A DNA stretch of 59,152 nucleotides from Planktothricoides sp. SR001 (GTDB lineage Bacteria; Cyanobacteriota; Cyanobacteriia; Cyanobacteriales; Laspinemataceae), in contig NZ_LIUQ01000033.1 of assembly GCF_001276715.1 (NCBI RefSeq), positions 1 through 59,152 of the forward strand. Direction: 5' to 3'. The notes beneath the pieces were generated by a model. The model had not been told where the DNA came from. It saw only the letters and a list, made by a program, of their open reading frames with translations, and searched no databases. Below are positions 1-8,289 of this stretch, piece after piece. Made by a program: the position numbers and the translations under genes. Numbering within the stretch: the stretch's first letter is position 1; each line of letters begins with the position of its first letter.

Positions 1-239
1 TTTCTGCATGAACGAATCGCACATATATCAATATCGTAAGGGTTTTGCCCATCTGACCACAATCGCCCAGCCAACCATATCAAGCGAAAATCAAGTCCCT
101 GACTTGGGGTATTGGGAAAGATAACTTTTACGGAAATGTAGAGTAAGCTTAATGCAAAAACAAAAATTGCTAAATATAAACTAAAGTGATACTTATCGAT
201 TTTTTTTCTATACCTAATCATGATTCTTATTCCTGGCAT
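1..239 (-). CDS. Partial membrane glycosyltransferase-like protein (GT87/DUF2029 type), N-terminal part
   Basis: An open frame runs off the left edge of the window. It reads from ATG at 239 (a second ATG lies at 221) into a basic N-terminus, one hydrophobic segment (LYLAIFVFALSLLYISV) and then the stretch DFRLIWLAGRLWSDGQNPYD. An Asp-rich first periplasmic loop ending in GxNPYD is typical of the DUF2029/GT87 polyprenol-linked mannosyltransferase family, which builds extracellular glycans. It lies in the same direction as the GT39-like gene that follows at 503, so the two may belong to one glycan locus. Family assignment rests on about 75 residues only. Confidence 0.6.
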   Translation of the reverse strand, partial: MPGIRIMIRYRKKIDKYHFSLYLAIFVFALSLLYISVKVIFPNTPSQGLDFRLIWLAGRLWSDGQNPYDIDICAIRSCR

Positions 240-502
240 AACTGCCCATAGGTTAAACAAATTAGCGGTCAAAAGAAAGAATAATCGAGCAATTAAACTG
301 AAAGCAAAGCCAGATATGACATTAAGCGTTCGCCAATAGAAACGCAAAACTCACAGCTATTTCATAAAACCTTTGTCAAATGCAGCCTTCAGATTTTTTT
401 CTGGCGATAGTGATTAAAGGGAATCATACCGTTCCATTAGTGAAAATTATGTATATCCATTAAAAAGGATACTTTCTTTATTCATTGTATATGTGTGGCT
501 AG

Positions 503-1732
503 TTATCCTGACTTATGCGATTTTGCTTTTTGATCCAACCCATAGGCCACAGTCAATGCCGCTAATATCGCAATCATGGGGACACTGGGAAAATGATAAC
601 GGTCTTGGGAAATAATTACTGCATGAACTCCAGCCAAGTAGCCCCATATTACCACGGTTGGATGAGTCAGCATGGTCAACCATCCATATTGTTTTCCTAA
701 GATCAAAATCCCGATTAATCCCAGTCCTAAAGCGGGCAGCCAATATAATTGGTTAATAATCTTTAGGGGCAATAAAATGCCGGAACCATAACGAGATACT
801 AAGCCTTTTTCATTCCAAGCCACGCCAATACTTTCCCGGCTATGGGTGTCAATTAGCCTGATGATGCAACGTTGAATAAATAGTAAAGGTTTCTCTTTGA
901 TATGCTCTCTAGCCAAAGACTTTAAGTATTGATTTTTTTGGGATTGATTCATTCCCTTTGTCTCTTCTGGCAAGTGCATATATCCGCCGTTAGAATTGGG
1001 ATTGTTGCCCATCCATAATACGGCACCAGAATTGGTAGAAAGTAGGGTAAATTGTCCGAAAAGTTGGGTGTTGCGATACGACCAGGGGGCAATTATTATG
1101 GCCATGATCAGAAACATGACCAGGGTGGCTGTAACGGTTTTAAAGATTTCTCTGGTTTTGATGACGCGAAAAAATAATAGCAGAAAAGGAATTAATAATG
1201 CCGTGGGTCTGACATAGCAAGCTGCTGCCATAATCACTCCTACTCCAATGGCTCGCGATCGCAGAGTAAATTTTTCTTCCAGCCATAAACATAAAGCCGC
1301 CATCACCAAGGCTGTAAATAATAATTCACTGGCTAAGACGGTGGTAAACTGGATTTGGGCAGGCCAAAATGCTAGGATGAAGCCAGTTAAAATAGCAATT
1401 CGCTGACTAAACCACTTTTCGGCCAAATGCATGGAAACCCAGATGGTTCCTGCCGCCAGCAATAGGTTGAAAAGAATAATTGGCCAGTAAGTATGACCAA
1501 ATATTTTGTAAAAGATCGCATATATAAATGAAGTTCCCGGAGGCCAAAAAGCAGTTAACTCGTTAACGCCCCAGCCAAAGCCGTTTCCTTTGGCCAAATT
1601 TTGGGCAAACACATCGTAAGCATTGCTATCGGATACGGGGACTACGGGAACCGCGATCGCCCATAATAGCCGCAGGAACAATCCAATTAATATAATTACT
1701 CGGTAGGGATTTTTTAACGGATTTTTTAACAT
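503..1732 (-). CDS. Glycosyltransferase family 39-like integral membrane protein
   Basis: The protein (about 409 residues from the chosen start) has nine or ten hydrophobic segments. Right after the first one comes an acidic loop, SDSNAYDVFAQNLAKGNGF, in the position of the catalytic Asp loop of GT39/ArnT-type transferases that use a polyprenyl-phosphate sugar donor outside the membrane. The family is known for adding sugars to lipids, glycans or proteins; the acceptor here is unknown. I place the start at 1732 (MLKNPLKN) because AGGA lies about ten bases upstream and membrane segment 1 follows directly; an upstream in-frame start at 1840 would add 36 residues without membrane character. It probably belongs with the partial GT87-like gene downstream. 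Confidence 0.72.
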   Translation of the reverse strand: MLKNPLKNPYRVIILIGLFLRLLWAIAVPVVPVSDSNAYDVFAQNLAKGNGFGWGVNELTAFWPPGTSFIYAIFYKIFGHTYWPIILFNLLLAAGTIWVSMHLAEKWFSQRIAILTGFILAFWPAQIQFTTVLASELLFTALVMAALCLWLEEKFTLRSRAIGVGVIMAAACYVRPTALLIPFLLLFFRVIKTREIFKTVTATLVMFLIMAIIIAPWSYRNTQLFGQFTLLSTNSGAVLWMGNNPNSNGGYMHLPEETKGMNQSQKNQYLKSLAREHIKEKPLLFIQRCIIRLIDTHSRESIGVAWNEKGLVSRYGSGILLPLKIINQLYWLPALGLGLIGILILGKQYGWLTMLTHPTVVIWGYLAGVHAVIISQDRYHFPSVPMIAILAALTVAYGLDQKAKSHKSG

Positions 1733-2494
1733 ATAAGTAATCCTGACATATTTCAATAAATTTAATTTGCCGATATGTCTAATAGGTGTTTGTGGAGCAG
1801 CGAAAATTCTTACGCCAGTCAATTTATCTCGTCTAATCAATCACTAGACTGGGAAAATCGCCTTTTTTAGAGCGGATAAATTTCCCGATCCATCAAACCT
1901 ATCAATTCAATATGATATATCAGACAGACGGATAAAAAATCTGTTTTCTCCACTTATTTGATTTAGCTATCTATTGAAATCGATAATAAAATTCATTGAT
2001 TTAGACTAGGCAAAACATTTTGAATAATATCTTCCATAGACACGCTCATAATCCACCATTTTCAACCATGAATTGATCGACTAAGATTTATTAATTTAAC
2101 CATACCAGGAGTAAAAATTGGACTAAGTTAAATTGCTTAGTCTGAGCGAGGATCCCTAATGTCAAAAAAATCACAAAATTTACGATTTTTTTGGGGCGAC
2201 CTAGAGCAAACAGGGCGCATATATGCCTCGTCGATTTTAACTGATTATTTTGGGATGGTGGGAGTTGTTTAAAAAACTTTACATATTGAAATAAGTCAGT
2301 GAAAGAAGCCGATAAAAAATTGGTGCCTCTAGCTACCCAAGATCGGCAAATATCATCCGCCTGACGATCTAATCTGGACAGCCAGAAAACTACTTTGGGA
2401 GAAAAATATGGGGATAATGTATTGTAGATTCAGCTTTCTGGTCAGCGAAAAGATCCTAAATAGTCATAAAGTCTTGATGACTTGATCAAACATC
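1733..2494. other. Intergenic region between divergent genes
   Basis: This AT-rich gap of about 760 bases separates the minus-strand glycosyltransferase from the plus-strand nurA. I see no credible gene in it. It contains a small perfect hairpin (GACTAAG at 2121-2127 with CTTAGTC at 2136-2142) that could be an operator or weak terminator. Promoters for both flanking genes must lie here but I cannot place them. Confidence 0.5.
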
Positions 2495-3718
2495 ATGCTA
2501 GATTTAACCCAATTAGCCAAGCAAATGCAGGGAATTAGTCAGCATTTGCAGAAGGAGGCGGAAGCATCCCGGCAACGGTTGGACGTTGCCCAAAAACTCT
2601 TGGATAAAGCCCAATGGCGGCAGGCAGAGTTGATTAAACGCCGGGAAAGTTTGTGCGATCGCATGGTATTTTCCCCGCCCGTCCCCGTGGAACCCCTGCA
2701 TATTCACCCGATGATCCAAACTCCGCCAAAAGTGCATACAATTTTGGCCACCGATGGATCGCAAATTGCCCCCAGCCACCATGAAATTGCCTATTGTTAT
2801 CTAATTAATATTGGGCGGGTGGTGTTGCACTATGGGGAAAGTCGTCATCCATTATTAGATAGTATTCCAGAAGTATTTTATCGCCCGGAAGATTTATATG
2901 CGTCGCGGCAATGGGGGATTAAAACCGAGGAATGGATGGGACACCGCCGAACGGCAGCAGAGGCAAAGGCTTTAGCAGAGTTGGCGACTGCGGTGAGAAC
3001 TGGACTGAAACCAGAAAAAACCGAGATGCCTATGTTGGCAATGGTAGATGGTTCGCTGATTTATTGGGTGCTGGAACCGTTGCCCAATGATGCCCGCGAC
3101 ATTATTTTATCGATTATTTTTGCCGCTTGGGAGGAAATGCGCCGTTGCCGGGTGCCTTTGGTGGGCTATTTGAGTGCGTCTCGCAGTAGTGAGTCTTTGA
3201 GTTTTCTGCGGTTGCAAGCTTGTCCCTATCCAGAACCGGACTGTTATACTCATTGCCCGATCGCCCCGGATACGGTACATCGTGCTTATAACGATAAAAC
3301 CCCTTGTCAAATTTTTGACCCTTTACGGGATACTACGTTTTGGGCTTCGGTGTTGCAACCCGGGCAACGCAGTCCCCTTTGGCGCAGCAGGGCAAGAATC
3401 TTGGACTTGTACGGGGAAGAAAACGCGGTCTATTTTTGTTATGTCCATGTGGGGCCAGAAATTGCCCGGATCGATCTGCCTGCTTGGGTGGCAGAAGATG
3501 ACGATATGCGCGAGTCGGCTTTTAGTCTGATATTGGCCCAGGTAAATAAAGGCTATGGCTATCCGGTGGCTTTGGCAGAAGCCCATAATCAGGCAGTGGT
3601 TCGGGGAGGCGATCGCGCCCGATTTTTTGCCCTGTTAGAACAGCTTATGATTAAAGCCGGGTTGCCCAATGTGAGCACTTCTTATAAAGAAGCCCGCAAA
3701 CGGGGCTCTATTGCCTAG
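2495..3718 (+). CDS. nurA: NurA-family nuclease
   Basis: The 407-residue protein carries the NurA pattern: an N-terminal helical stretch, then the motif TDGSQI (Asp about 87) and a second Asp motif MVDGSLIYW (Asp about 185), which in the family are the metal ligands of an RNase H-like nuclease core. NurA proteins are 5'-3' exonucleases acting with HerA helicase in DNA end resection; in cyanobacteria they usually occur away from herA, and no herA is visible here. The start at 2495 is an ATG giving the usual family length. A cluster of GAAACC palindromes begins six bases after the stop codon. Confidence 0.85.
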   Translation: MLDLTQLAKQMQGISQHLQKEAEASRQRLDVAQKLLDKAQWRQAELIKRRESLCDRMVFSPPVPVEPLHIHPMIQTPPKVHTILATDGSQIAPSHHEIAYCYLINIGRVVLHYGESRHPLLDSIPEVFYRPEDLYASRQWGIKTEEWMGHRRTAAEAKALAELATAVRTGLKPEKTEMPMLAMVDGSLIYWVLEPLPNDARDIILSIIFAAWEEMRRCRVPLVGYLSASRSSESLSFLRLQACPYPEPDCYTHCPIAPDTVHRAYNDKTPCQIFDPLRDTTFWASVLQPGQRSPLWRSRARILDLYGEENAVYFCYVHVGPEIARIDLPAWVAEDDDMRESAFSLILAQVNKGYGYPVALAEAHNQAVVRGGDRARFFALLEQLMIKAGLPNVSTSYKEARKRGSIA

Positions 3719-3723
3719 ACTGA

Positions 3724-3736
3724 GAAACCGGGTTTC
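3724..3736. repeat. GAAACC palindrome, single copy
   Basis: GAAACCGGGTTTC, a 13-base near-perfect palindrome, six bases after the nurA stop. It is followed by TTGCCCAAATCTAGGG, the same right flank as the paired modules, so it looks like the left half of a module abutting the next complete one at 3763. Confidence 0.85.
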
Positions 3737-3762
3737 TTGCCCAAATCTAGGGATAGAGATGA

Positions 3763-3825
3763 GAAACCGGGTTTCTTGCCCAAATCTGAAAATTTAAGCC
3801 AAAATTGTCATAGAAACCCGGTTTC
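3763..3825. repeat. 63-bp palindrome-pair module, copy 1
   Basis: GAAACCGGGTTTC at 3763-3775 and GAAACCCGGTTTC at 3813-3825 start exactly 50 bases apart. The 37-base spacer begins TTGCCCAAATCT and ends AAAATTGTCATA. Each end can fold on itself, and the two ends can pair with each other. The copy sits between nurA and the convergent Uma2-type gene. Confidence 0.9.
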
Positions 3826-3835
3826 TGTCACCAGC

Positions 3836-4612
3836 TTAGATATCAGGATCAATTCCCAGTTCTTTCAACCGTGCAGCCAATTTTTCTGCCCGTTCTTGTT
3901 CCAGCTTAAGATTGGACTCAGCGCGATCGGCCCGTTCTCGTTCTTCTTCGGCCAACTCGAAGGATAATTTCACTAAATTACCCGCCGCATCATAAAAGCG
4001 TAACCAAGTGGCTGTCTCTCGCAGGATAGTTCCTGACCAAGTACCCAACCATAGTCCTAAACTGTCGCACCACAGCCATCCTCGTTCGTCAGGAGTTATT
4101 TCTTCATAACGGAATTTTTCGCTAAGTTTCCAACCTTGTAGCGACTCCGGGACAAAGGGGTCATAGACAAAATAATGTCCGGTTTTGAAAGTTTGCTCGT
4201 AAAGTAACTTTTTCTTTCCCTTGTCCACTGCCGCAGTGGAGGGGGACATTAACTCGACAATGACATCGGGATAACGTCCGTGTTCTTGCCAAACTACCCA
4301 CCCTTGACGCTCTTTGGTGCCATCGACATTTAAGGTGACAAAGAAATCCGGCCCTTTAAAGTCTCGATTTCTGGCTTGTTCTACCGAGTAGTAAACAAAC
4401 ATATTGCCACCAGTAAAATAATCTTCGCGTCCTTGATAAGCTAGGGTCACAGCTTCAATCAAGGCATTCATGGCGATGCGATGTCGATTGCTTTCCAAGG
4501 GTTCTCCGTCGTCAAATATTAAATCGGTTGGGGGGAGTTCGGGAGTCCACTCTTCTTCGAGTGGGAGATTTTCCGTTGGTTGTTCTTGCTCGCGAGTTAG
4601 TTCCACAGGCAT
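3836..4612 (-). CDS. Uma2-family (DUF820) putative endonuclease
   Basis: From the chosen start the protein has about 258 residues. The central part shows the Uma2/DUF820 pattern: SNRHRIAMNALIEAV near the N-terminus, then RGPDFF-like KGPDFFVTLN, then YPDVIVELMSPSTAAVDKG, where the Asp and Glu of PDVIVEL correspond to the PD-(D/E)XK acidic residues, and finally YFVYDP. The C-terminus is a charged coiled coil rich in Glu, Arg and Ala. These proteins are massively amplified in cyanobacteria and their role is unsettled. An in-frame extension to 4765 is possible but would be made of translated palindrome repeats (NPVS peptides), so I start at 4612 (MPVELTREQ). Confidence 0.85.
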   Translation of the reverse strand: MPVELTREQEQPTENLPLEEEWTPELPPTDLIFDDGEPLESNRHRIAMNALIEAVTLAYQGREDYFTGGNMFVYYSVEQARNRDFKGPDFFVTLNVDGTKERQGWVVWQEHGRYPDVIVELMSPSTAAVDKGKKKLLYEQTFKTGHYFVYDPFVPESLQGWKLSEKFRYEEITPDERGWLWCDSLGLWLGTWSGTILRETATWLRFYDAAGNLVKLSFELAEEERERADRAESNLKLEQERAEKLAARLKELGIDPDI

Positions 4613-4679
4613 TTTCTGATTCCCCAATTTATTGGACAATTCTAGCTTAATTGATTCATCGGGGCGCCCCTGAAGCTGG

Positions 4680-4692
4680 GAAACCGGGTTTC
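4680..4692. repeat. GAAACC palindrome, single copy
   Basis: GAAACCGGGTTTC followed by TTGGATTTGAGG, a diverged version of the usual TTGCCCAAATC flank. It is upstream of the Uma2-type gene and 54 bases before the complete module at 4734. Confidence 0.85.
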
Positions 4693-4733
4693 TTGGATTT
4701 GAGGTAGAGGCGATCGCCCGTGGGTGGAGATGA

Positions 4734-4796
4734 GAAACCGGGTTTCTTGCCCAAATCTTCGCCATAGAGCAAAAATTGTCATAGAAACCCGGTTTC
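4734..4796. repeat. 63-bp palindrome-pair module, copy 2
   Basis: GAAACCGGGTTTC at 4734-4746 and GAAACCCGGTTTC at 4784-4796, again 50 bases start to start. The spacer begins TTGCCCAAATCTTC and ends AAAAATTGTCATA, matching copy 1 at both edges while its centre differs. It lies upstream of the Uma2-type gene. Confidence 0.9.
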
Positions 4797-4874
4797 TTGT
4801 ACCAGAGCGATCGCGCATTATTTTTATGGTAAATGTGAACCAGGAAATGGGGATGAAATTGACCACAGAGACAC

Positions 4875-4910
4875 AGAGGGTACAGAGAGATATTTACCTC
4901 TGTACCCTCT
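4875..4910. terminator. Strong hairpin between the 684-aa gene and the Uma2-type gene
   Basis: AGAGGGTACAGAG at 4875-4887 pairs perfectly over 13 bases with CTCTGTACCCTCT at 4898-4910, with a ten-base loop. It sits 29 bases after the stop codon of the minus-strand 684-aa gene, so a transcription-terminating or transcript-stabilising role is likely, although no strong U-run follows. The neighbouring CACAGAGACACAGAGG text is a common cyanobacterial intergenic repeat. Confidence 0.5.
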
Positions 4911-4938
4911 GGGATTAAGCTTTGAAACGAATGGATTC

Positions 4939-6993
4939 CTAGACTGAGGAATATTGTTGACCAATTTCTCCCAGTAATTTCATTAAATTATTCCGCTCGG
5001 ATTCGTTGGGTAACTTCTGGACTAACTCTGCCACCTTGAGTAAATCCTGCGATAGTGCATCTTTTTTGACAAGCCGGGCTAAATCCTGGTAATTAATAGA
5101 GTTATTGCTCCAGATAATTCTGTCATCAGTAAACGCAATTCCTACTGTAGACGGAAAACTACTGGTATCTATGAAAGCAATAACTTTTTCATTATCCTTG
5201 ATAGATAGCCATTTATCAAAAGCAGTTGAGAGCTTATCCAATGGTATATTTGGAGCATAGAAAGCATTGGTAAAGCTGTATTTTCCCTGTACTTGATTTT
5301 GCAGAAACTCTCCGATATAACTGGGGAGTTCTTCTTCAGTATAGGTGTAGGTTCGAGTTTCTAGCTGGGATAGCACTTCTTGCTCTCGTTTCTTTGCATT
5401 TTTGAGCAATGACCAAACTAAAAATGCTGTCCCGGATGCAACCACTGCCGCACCGCCAGTAATAACACTAATTCCACCAAAAGCTGCGATCGTCGCAGTA
5501 GTTGCCGCAGCACCGGATAAAGTTCCGGCTACTCCCAAAGCACTCGCCGCAGTCCAAGCACCTAAAACACTTGTAGCGCCTGCAATTGTCCCTGTCCCGA
5601 TCGCAATTCCCAGGTTTTTTTGGTCTTCGCCGTCCATTTGTGAGACTAATGTGATCGATACAATTCCGGCTGCTCCGATCAGCGCGGCGCCCCCGGTAGC
5701 TACGGCTAACCCGCCAAGCATTCCCAAACCACCTGTAGCCACAGAACCACCACCCAAAACAGCTAATGTGGCATTGGTCGCAGCCCCTCCAGATAACGTG
5801 CTAATCAGAGTACCCGTACCTGCTGATACTCCACCTGCACTGATCACATTTGTCGCAAACGGGACGATCGCGGCTCCTATCTGGCCAGCTTTTTGCACTT
5901 GCTTTTTGACCTTGTTACCTTCCCGGAAAAGCATCTGTGCTATTTGAACTAATTTTTGTTGATCGTCTACATTCTTCTGGCTAACAATCTTGTCTAAATT
6001 CTGCTGGCTGGCAGTCTTGTAAACATCTTTAGCATTATCTGGAATATCCGCTTGAGCGATCAATGAGTCTAAGGCTTTTAAGGTTTCTGTATCTTCTACC
6101 GTCTTGCCGTCGCGTACCTGCTGATAAATTGACAGGTAATTTGCTTTTTGTTCTTCGGTTAGTTTTGGACTTTTCAAAATCTCGTTAACTAAAATAATAT
6201 CAACGGTTAAAGCCCTTGATTTAGCACTGGCTAAAGAGTAAGTTGCCTTAATTTCTGATGGCAAGTCTGAACCAGCAACAATTGCATCTAAATCCGTGAG
6301 AGCGTTAAAGTCAGGAACAGGTTCATCAGCACGCACATAAGCAAAAGTTGCTCGAATTAGTTTCTTCTGTTCTGGACTCAGTGTAGATTTTTCTAAGGTA
6401 GAGTCAATGGTTTTCTGAAGTCCCACTAAGCGGGAATTGGTACTGGCAAGTTGATAGCGATTTTTAATGCTGCTGTCCAGCTTAGAAGAAGCGATCACAT
6501 AATCTAATAAATCTAAGGCAATCAAATCCTGAACATATTCACCATTCTCAATTTGCTCATAAACTGATTTACATTTCTCTTGGCTAGATTCTGGAATCAG
6601 AAAGTTTGTCTTTTGGTCAATTTCTTGAAAAACTTGAGCCTTTATTTGGGAGCTTCGGTCATACAAGGTATGCAACACAAGCGTAATATCTTTACCCTCT
6701 AAACCACGCCCCTCGATCGTCATCTCTTGGCCATCTTTAATTTTAGCAGGAATCTCTACCGGATAGTCATCTCCCGATCGCAGAGTAACGAACTGCTTTT
6801 CTCCATTTCGAGCGGTGGTATAAGGAACAAAAATATGATAAGTTTCTAAACTGTTGCTGTTGCCTAATCCTTCGCTATCTGCTCTGGCATTAAGTGGATA
6901 AATTATATCTTTAGTTAACAAACCAAAAGTTCCCCAAGCGATATAGCTGAGAAAATGGCGGCGATTTAGAGTAGAAATAGTTAGTTTATCCAT
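4939..6993 (-). CDS. Exported 684-aa protein with beta-domain, helical repeats and glycine-zipper region (function unknown)
   Basis: I do not recognise a named family for the whole protein. The N-terminus (NRRHFLSYIAWGTFGLLT) looks like a twin-arginine or membrane-anchor signal. Residues about 53-112 resemble the C-terminal beta domain of DnaJ/Hsp40 (VTLRSGDDYPVEIPAKIKDG followed by a GRG turn). Residues about 115-360 are helical with three or four related blocks (LSPEQKK, LTEEQKA, followed by IYQQVRDG-like text). Residues about 368-530 are almost entirely Gly, Ala, Ser, Thr, Val and form tandem glycine-zipper-like hydrophobic segments (SGGAATNATLAVLGGGSVA, later SGAAATTATIAAFGGISVI). The C-terminal part (VIAFIDTSS then IAFTDDRIIWSN) resembles a small PH-like fold by eye. 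It diverges from the HTH-nuclease-like gene at 7398. Confidence 0.7.
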   Translation of the reverse strand: MDKLTISTLNRRHFLSYIAWGTFGLLTKDIIYPLNARADSEGLGNSNSLETYHIFVPYTTARNGEKQFVTLRSGDDYPVEIPAKIKDGQEMTIEGRGLEGKDITLVLHTLYDRSSQIKAQVFQEIDQKTNFLIPESSQEKCKSVYEQIENGEYVQDLIALDLLDYVIASSKLDSSIKNRYQLASTNSRLVGLQKTIDSTLEKSTLSPEQKKLIRATFAYVRADEPVPDFNALTDLDAIVAGSDLPSEIKATYSLASAKSRALTVDIILVNEILKSPKLTEEQKANYLSIYQQVRDGKTVEDTETLKALDSLIAQADIPDNAKDVYKTASQQNLDKIVSQKNVDDQQKLVQIAQMLFREGNKVKKQVQKAGQIGAAIVPFATNVISAGGVSAGTGTLISTLSGGAATNATLAVLGGGSVATGGLGMLGGLAVATGGAALIGAAGIVSITLVSQMDGEDQKNLGIAIGTGTIAGATSVLGAWTAASALGVAGTLSGAAATTATIAAFGGISVITGGAAVVASGTAFLVWSLLKNAKKREQEVLSQLETRTYTYTEEELPSYIGEFLQNQVQGKYSFTNAFYAPNIPLDKLSTAFDKWLSIKDNEKVIAFIDTSSFPSTVGIAFTDDRIIWSNNSINYQDLARLVKKDALSQDLLKVAELVQKLPNESERNNLMKLLGEIGQQYSSV

Positions 6994-7120
6994 GACTGAT
7001 GTCTTGCTAAATCTGACAGGTGATTTTAGTGAATTACCTTAATGTCTAATACTAGAAGTATTTACACTTATCTAGTTATTATCCAATAAAATTTTGAAAA
7101 AAAAGTGATCAGAAAGTAGT

Positions 7121-7169
7121 ACAAAAGTTATATGAAAGTTACATGAAAGTTACATGAAAGTGCTATAAT
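7121..7169 (+). promoter_or_regulatory. Iteron-type direct repeats ending at a consensus -10 box
   Basis: ATGAAAGTTAC repeats with an 11-base period at 7132, 7143 and 7154 (the last ends in GTGC), with a degenerate copy at 7121. Directly after it TATAAT lies at 7164-7169. The repeats cover the expected -35 region, so this looks like a promoter reading rightwards toward the gene at 7398 with a multi-site activator or repressor operator. The start codon is about 220 bases downstream, with a palindrome module in the leader. Confidence 0.55.
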
Positions 7170-7264
7170 CGCGATAAATTGTGCCAAACCCAGGCGATCG
7201 CCCATTTTCTGCCCCAAGATGGATCCCCCCAAACCCCCCTGAAAAAGGGAGGCTTTCGGGTTCA

Positions 7265-7327
7265 GAAACCGGGTTTCTATGTATAGTTTGGTGGGGAGGC
7301 AGATATAGCTGCTAGAAACCCGGTTTC
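7265..7327. repeat. 63-bp palindrome-pair module, copy 3, with a different core
   Basis: GAAACCGGGTTTC at 7265-7277 and GAAACCCGGTTTC at 7315-7327. The spacing is again exactly 50 bases start to start, yet the 37-base spacer (beginning TATGTATAGTTTGG) is unrelated to that of the other copies. It lies in the leader of the gene at 7398. Confidence 0.9.
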
Positions 7328-7397
7328 TTGGTTTCCCCGTGGTTGACCCGATCGCCCCTATCCGTAAAAACTTTGAGAAATTCCCAGAAAATTATCA

Positions 7398-8204
7398 ATG
7401 ACTTTTGAAGGACTGTCACCATTAACTGCCGATGAAGCATTGGCGATCGCCGAATTTGTCATGGACTACGATCGCTTCAACGAAGTTCAAGAAATCGTGT
7501 TTCGTAAGTCTTGGGAAGGCAAGTCTTATCAGCAAATGGCAAATGTCACCGATTATGATGAAGCTTACCTAAAAGCGGTGGGGTTTAAACTATGGAAAAA
7601 GCTTTCTAAAAAATTTGGCGAAAAGGTGAAAAAAGAGAATATAAAAGCAGTGATTAAACGATATTTAAAGCATCATCAGGTTACTTTACATCGTCATCAA
7701 ATCATTGGAGTTAATTTAAGTGGTGCGAAGTTAATTGGAGACAGCTTTAGTGGTTATAATCTCAATGTCAGTCGATTCTGTTCCACTGGAAATAATTCTG
7801 AATCATCCCAGACTGATTTCAAGACAATTCTGCCGGAAAATAAAATAAAAAATTCTAAAATCCATGAATGGAACGGGTTTAAATTTAATTCCCAAGCCGC
7901 AGTCAAAATCGCGGAAACCCTGGAGGATCAAGGAATTGTCTTTTCCCCGAATTATCCTTTACGCTTAACCACATCAGCGGGCAGAAAAACCCTAATCTTT
8001 GACTTTTTAATATTTGATATCGGTAAATCGGGAATTCTGCAAATCGACGAGCCGGAAATTGCCAACCTCCTGGATGAAGCGGAAATTCTGAATTTGATTC
8101 ACCGTCAAGGGTTTGAAAGTGTGAGAAATTATCCCGCCCGGTTATGCAGGGAACAACCGGAAACCGTGGTGGCCGATTTTCTCAGATTTTTGCGACAATC
8201 TTAG
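7398..8204 (+). CDS. vMAP-type HTH protein with C-terminal PD-(D/E)XK nuclease-like domain
   Basis: Residues 1-85 match the HTH domain found at the N-terminus of many cyanobacterial NB-ARC and vWA-MoxR-associated proteins: RFNEVQEIVFRKSWEGKSY, then a sigma-like helix and VGFKLWKKLSKKFGEKV. A short pentapeptide-like stretch follows (VNLSGAKLIGDSFSGYNL, about 103-125). Residues about 150-268 resemble a restriction-endonuclease-like domain common in cyanobacteria: FDFLIF (Asp 202), then GKSGILQID where relatives usually have ILEVDG, and the closing REQPETVVADFL. Here the usual Glu is Gln 215, which may reduce or abolish catalysis. Proteins of this HTH class are linked to conflict systems in published comparative work; that role for this one is inference. 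Confidence 0.7.
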   Translation: MTFEGLSPLTADEALAIAEFVMDYDRFNEVQEIVFRKSWEGKSYQQMANVTDYDEAYLKAVGFKLWKKLSKKFGEKVKKENIKAVIKRYLKHHQVTLHRHQIIGVNLSGAKLIGDSFSGYNLNVSRFCSTGNNSESSQTDFKTILPENKIKNSKIHEWNGFKFNSQAAVKIAETLEDQGIVFSPNYPLRLTTSAGRKTLIFDFLIFDIGKSGILQIDEPEIANLLDEAEILNLIHRQGFESVRNYPARLCREQPETVVADFLRFLRQS

Positions 8205-8266
8205 AAACCGGGTTTCTTGCCCAAATCTTCGGGTTTAAACCACAATTGTCATAGAAACCGGGTTTC
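8204..8266. repeat. 63-bp palindrome-pair module, copy 4
   Basis: Two GAAACCGGGTTTC palindromes at 8204-8216 and 8254-8266, 50 bases apart, with spacer edges TTGCCCAAATCTTC and ACAATTGTCATA. The first base overlaps the stop codon of the preceding gene. Confidence 0.9.
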
Positions 8267-8289
8267 TGCCAATTCTAGCTTGGAGACAA

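Larger units (their letters stand above)
6994..7397. other. Divergent intergenic region
   Basis: The 404-base gap between the 684-aa gene and the HTH-nuclease-like gene contains the iterons and TATAAT box at 7121-7169, a C-run/palindrome repeat (CCCCCCAAACCCCCCTG near 7226) and one complete palindrome-pair module at 7265. No gene is seen. Confidence 0.6.

Noticed and set aside
5402-5947. A 181-residue plus-strand frame rich in Ala, Pro and Val
   Set aside because: It is the antisense shadow of the glycine-rich region of the 684-aa gene; the composition follows directly from that.
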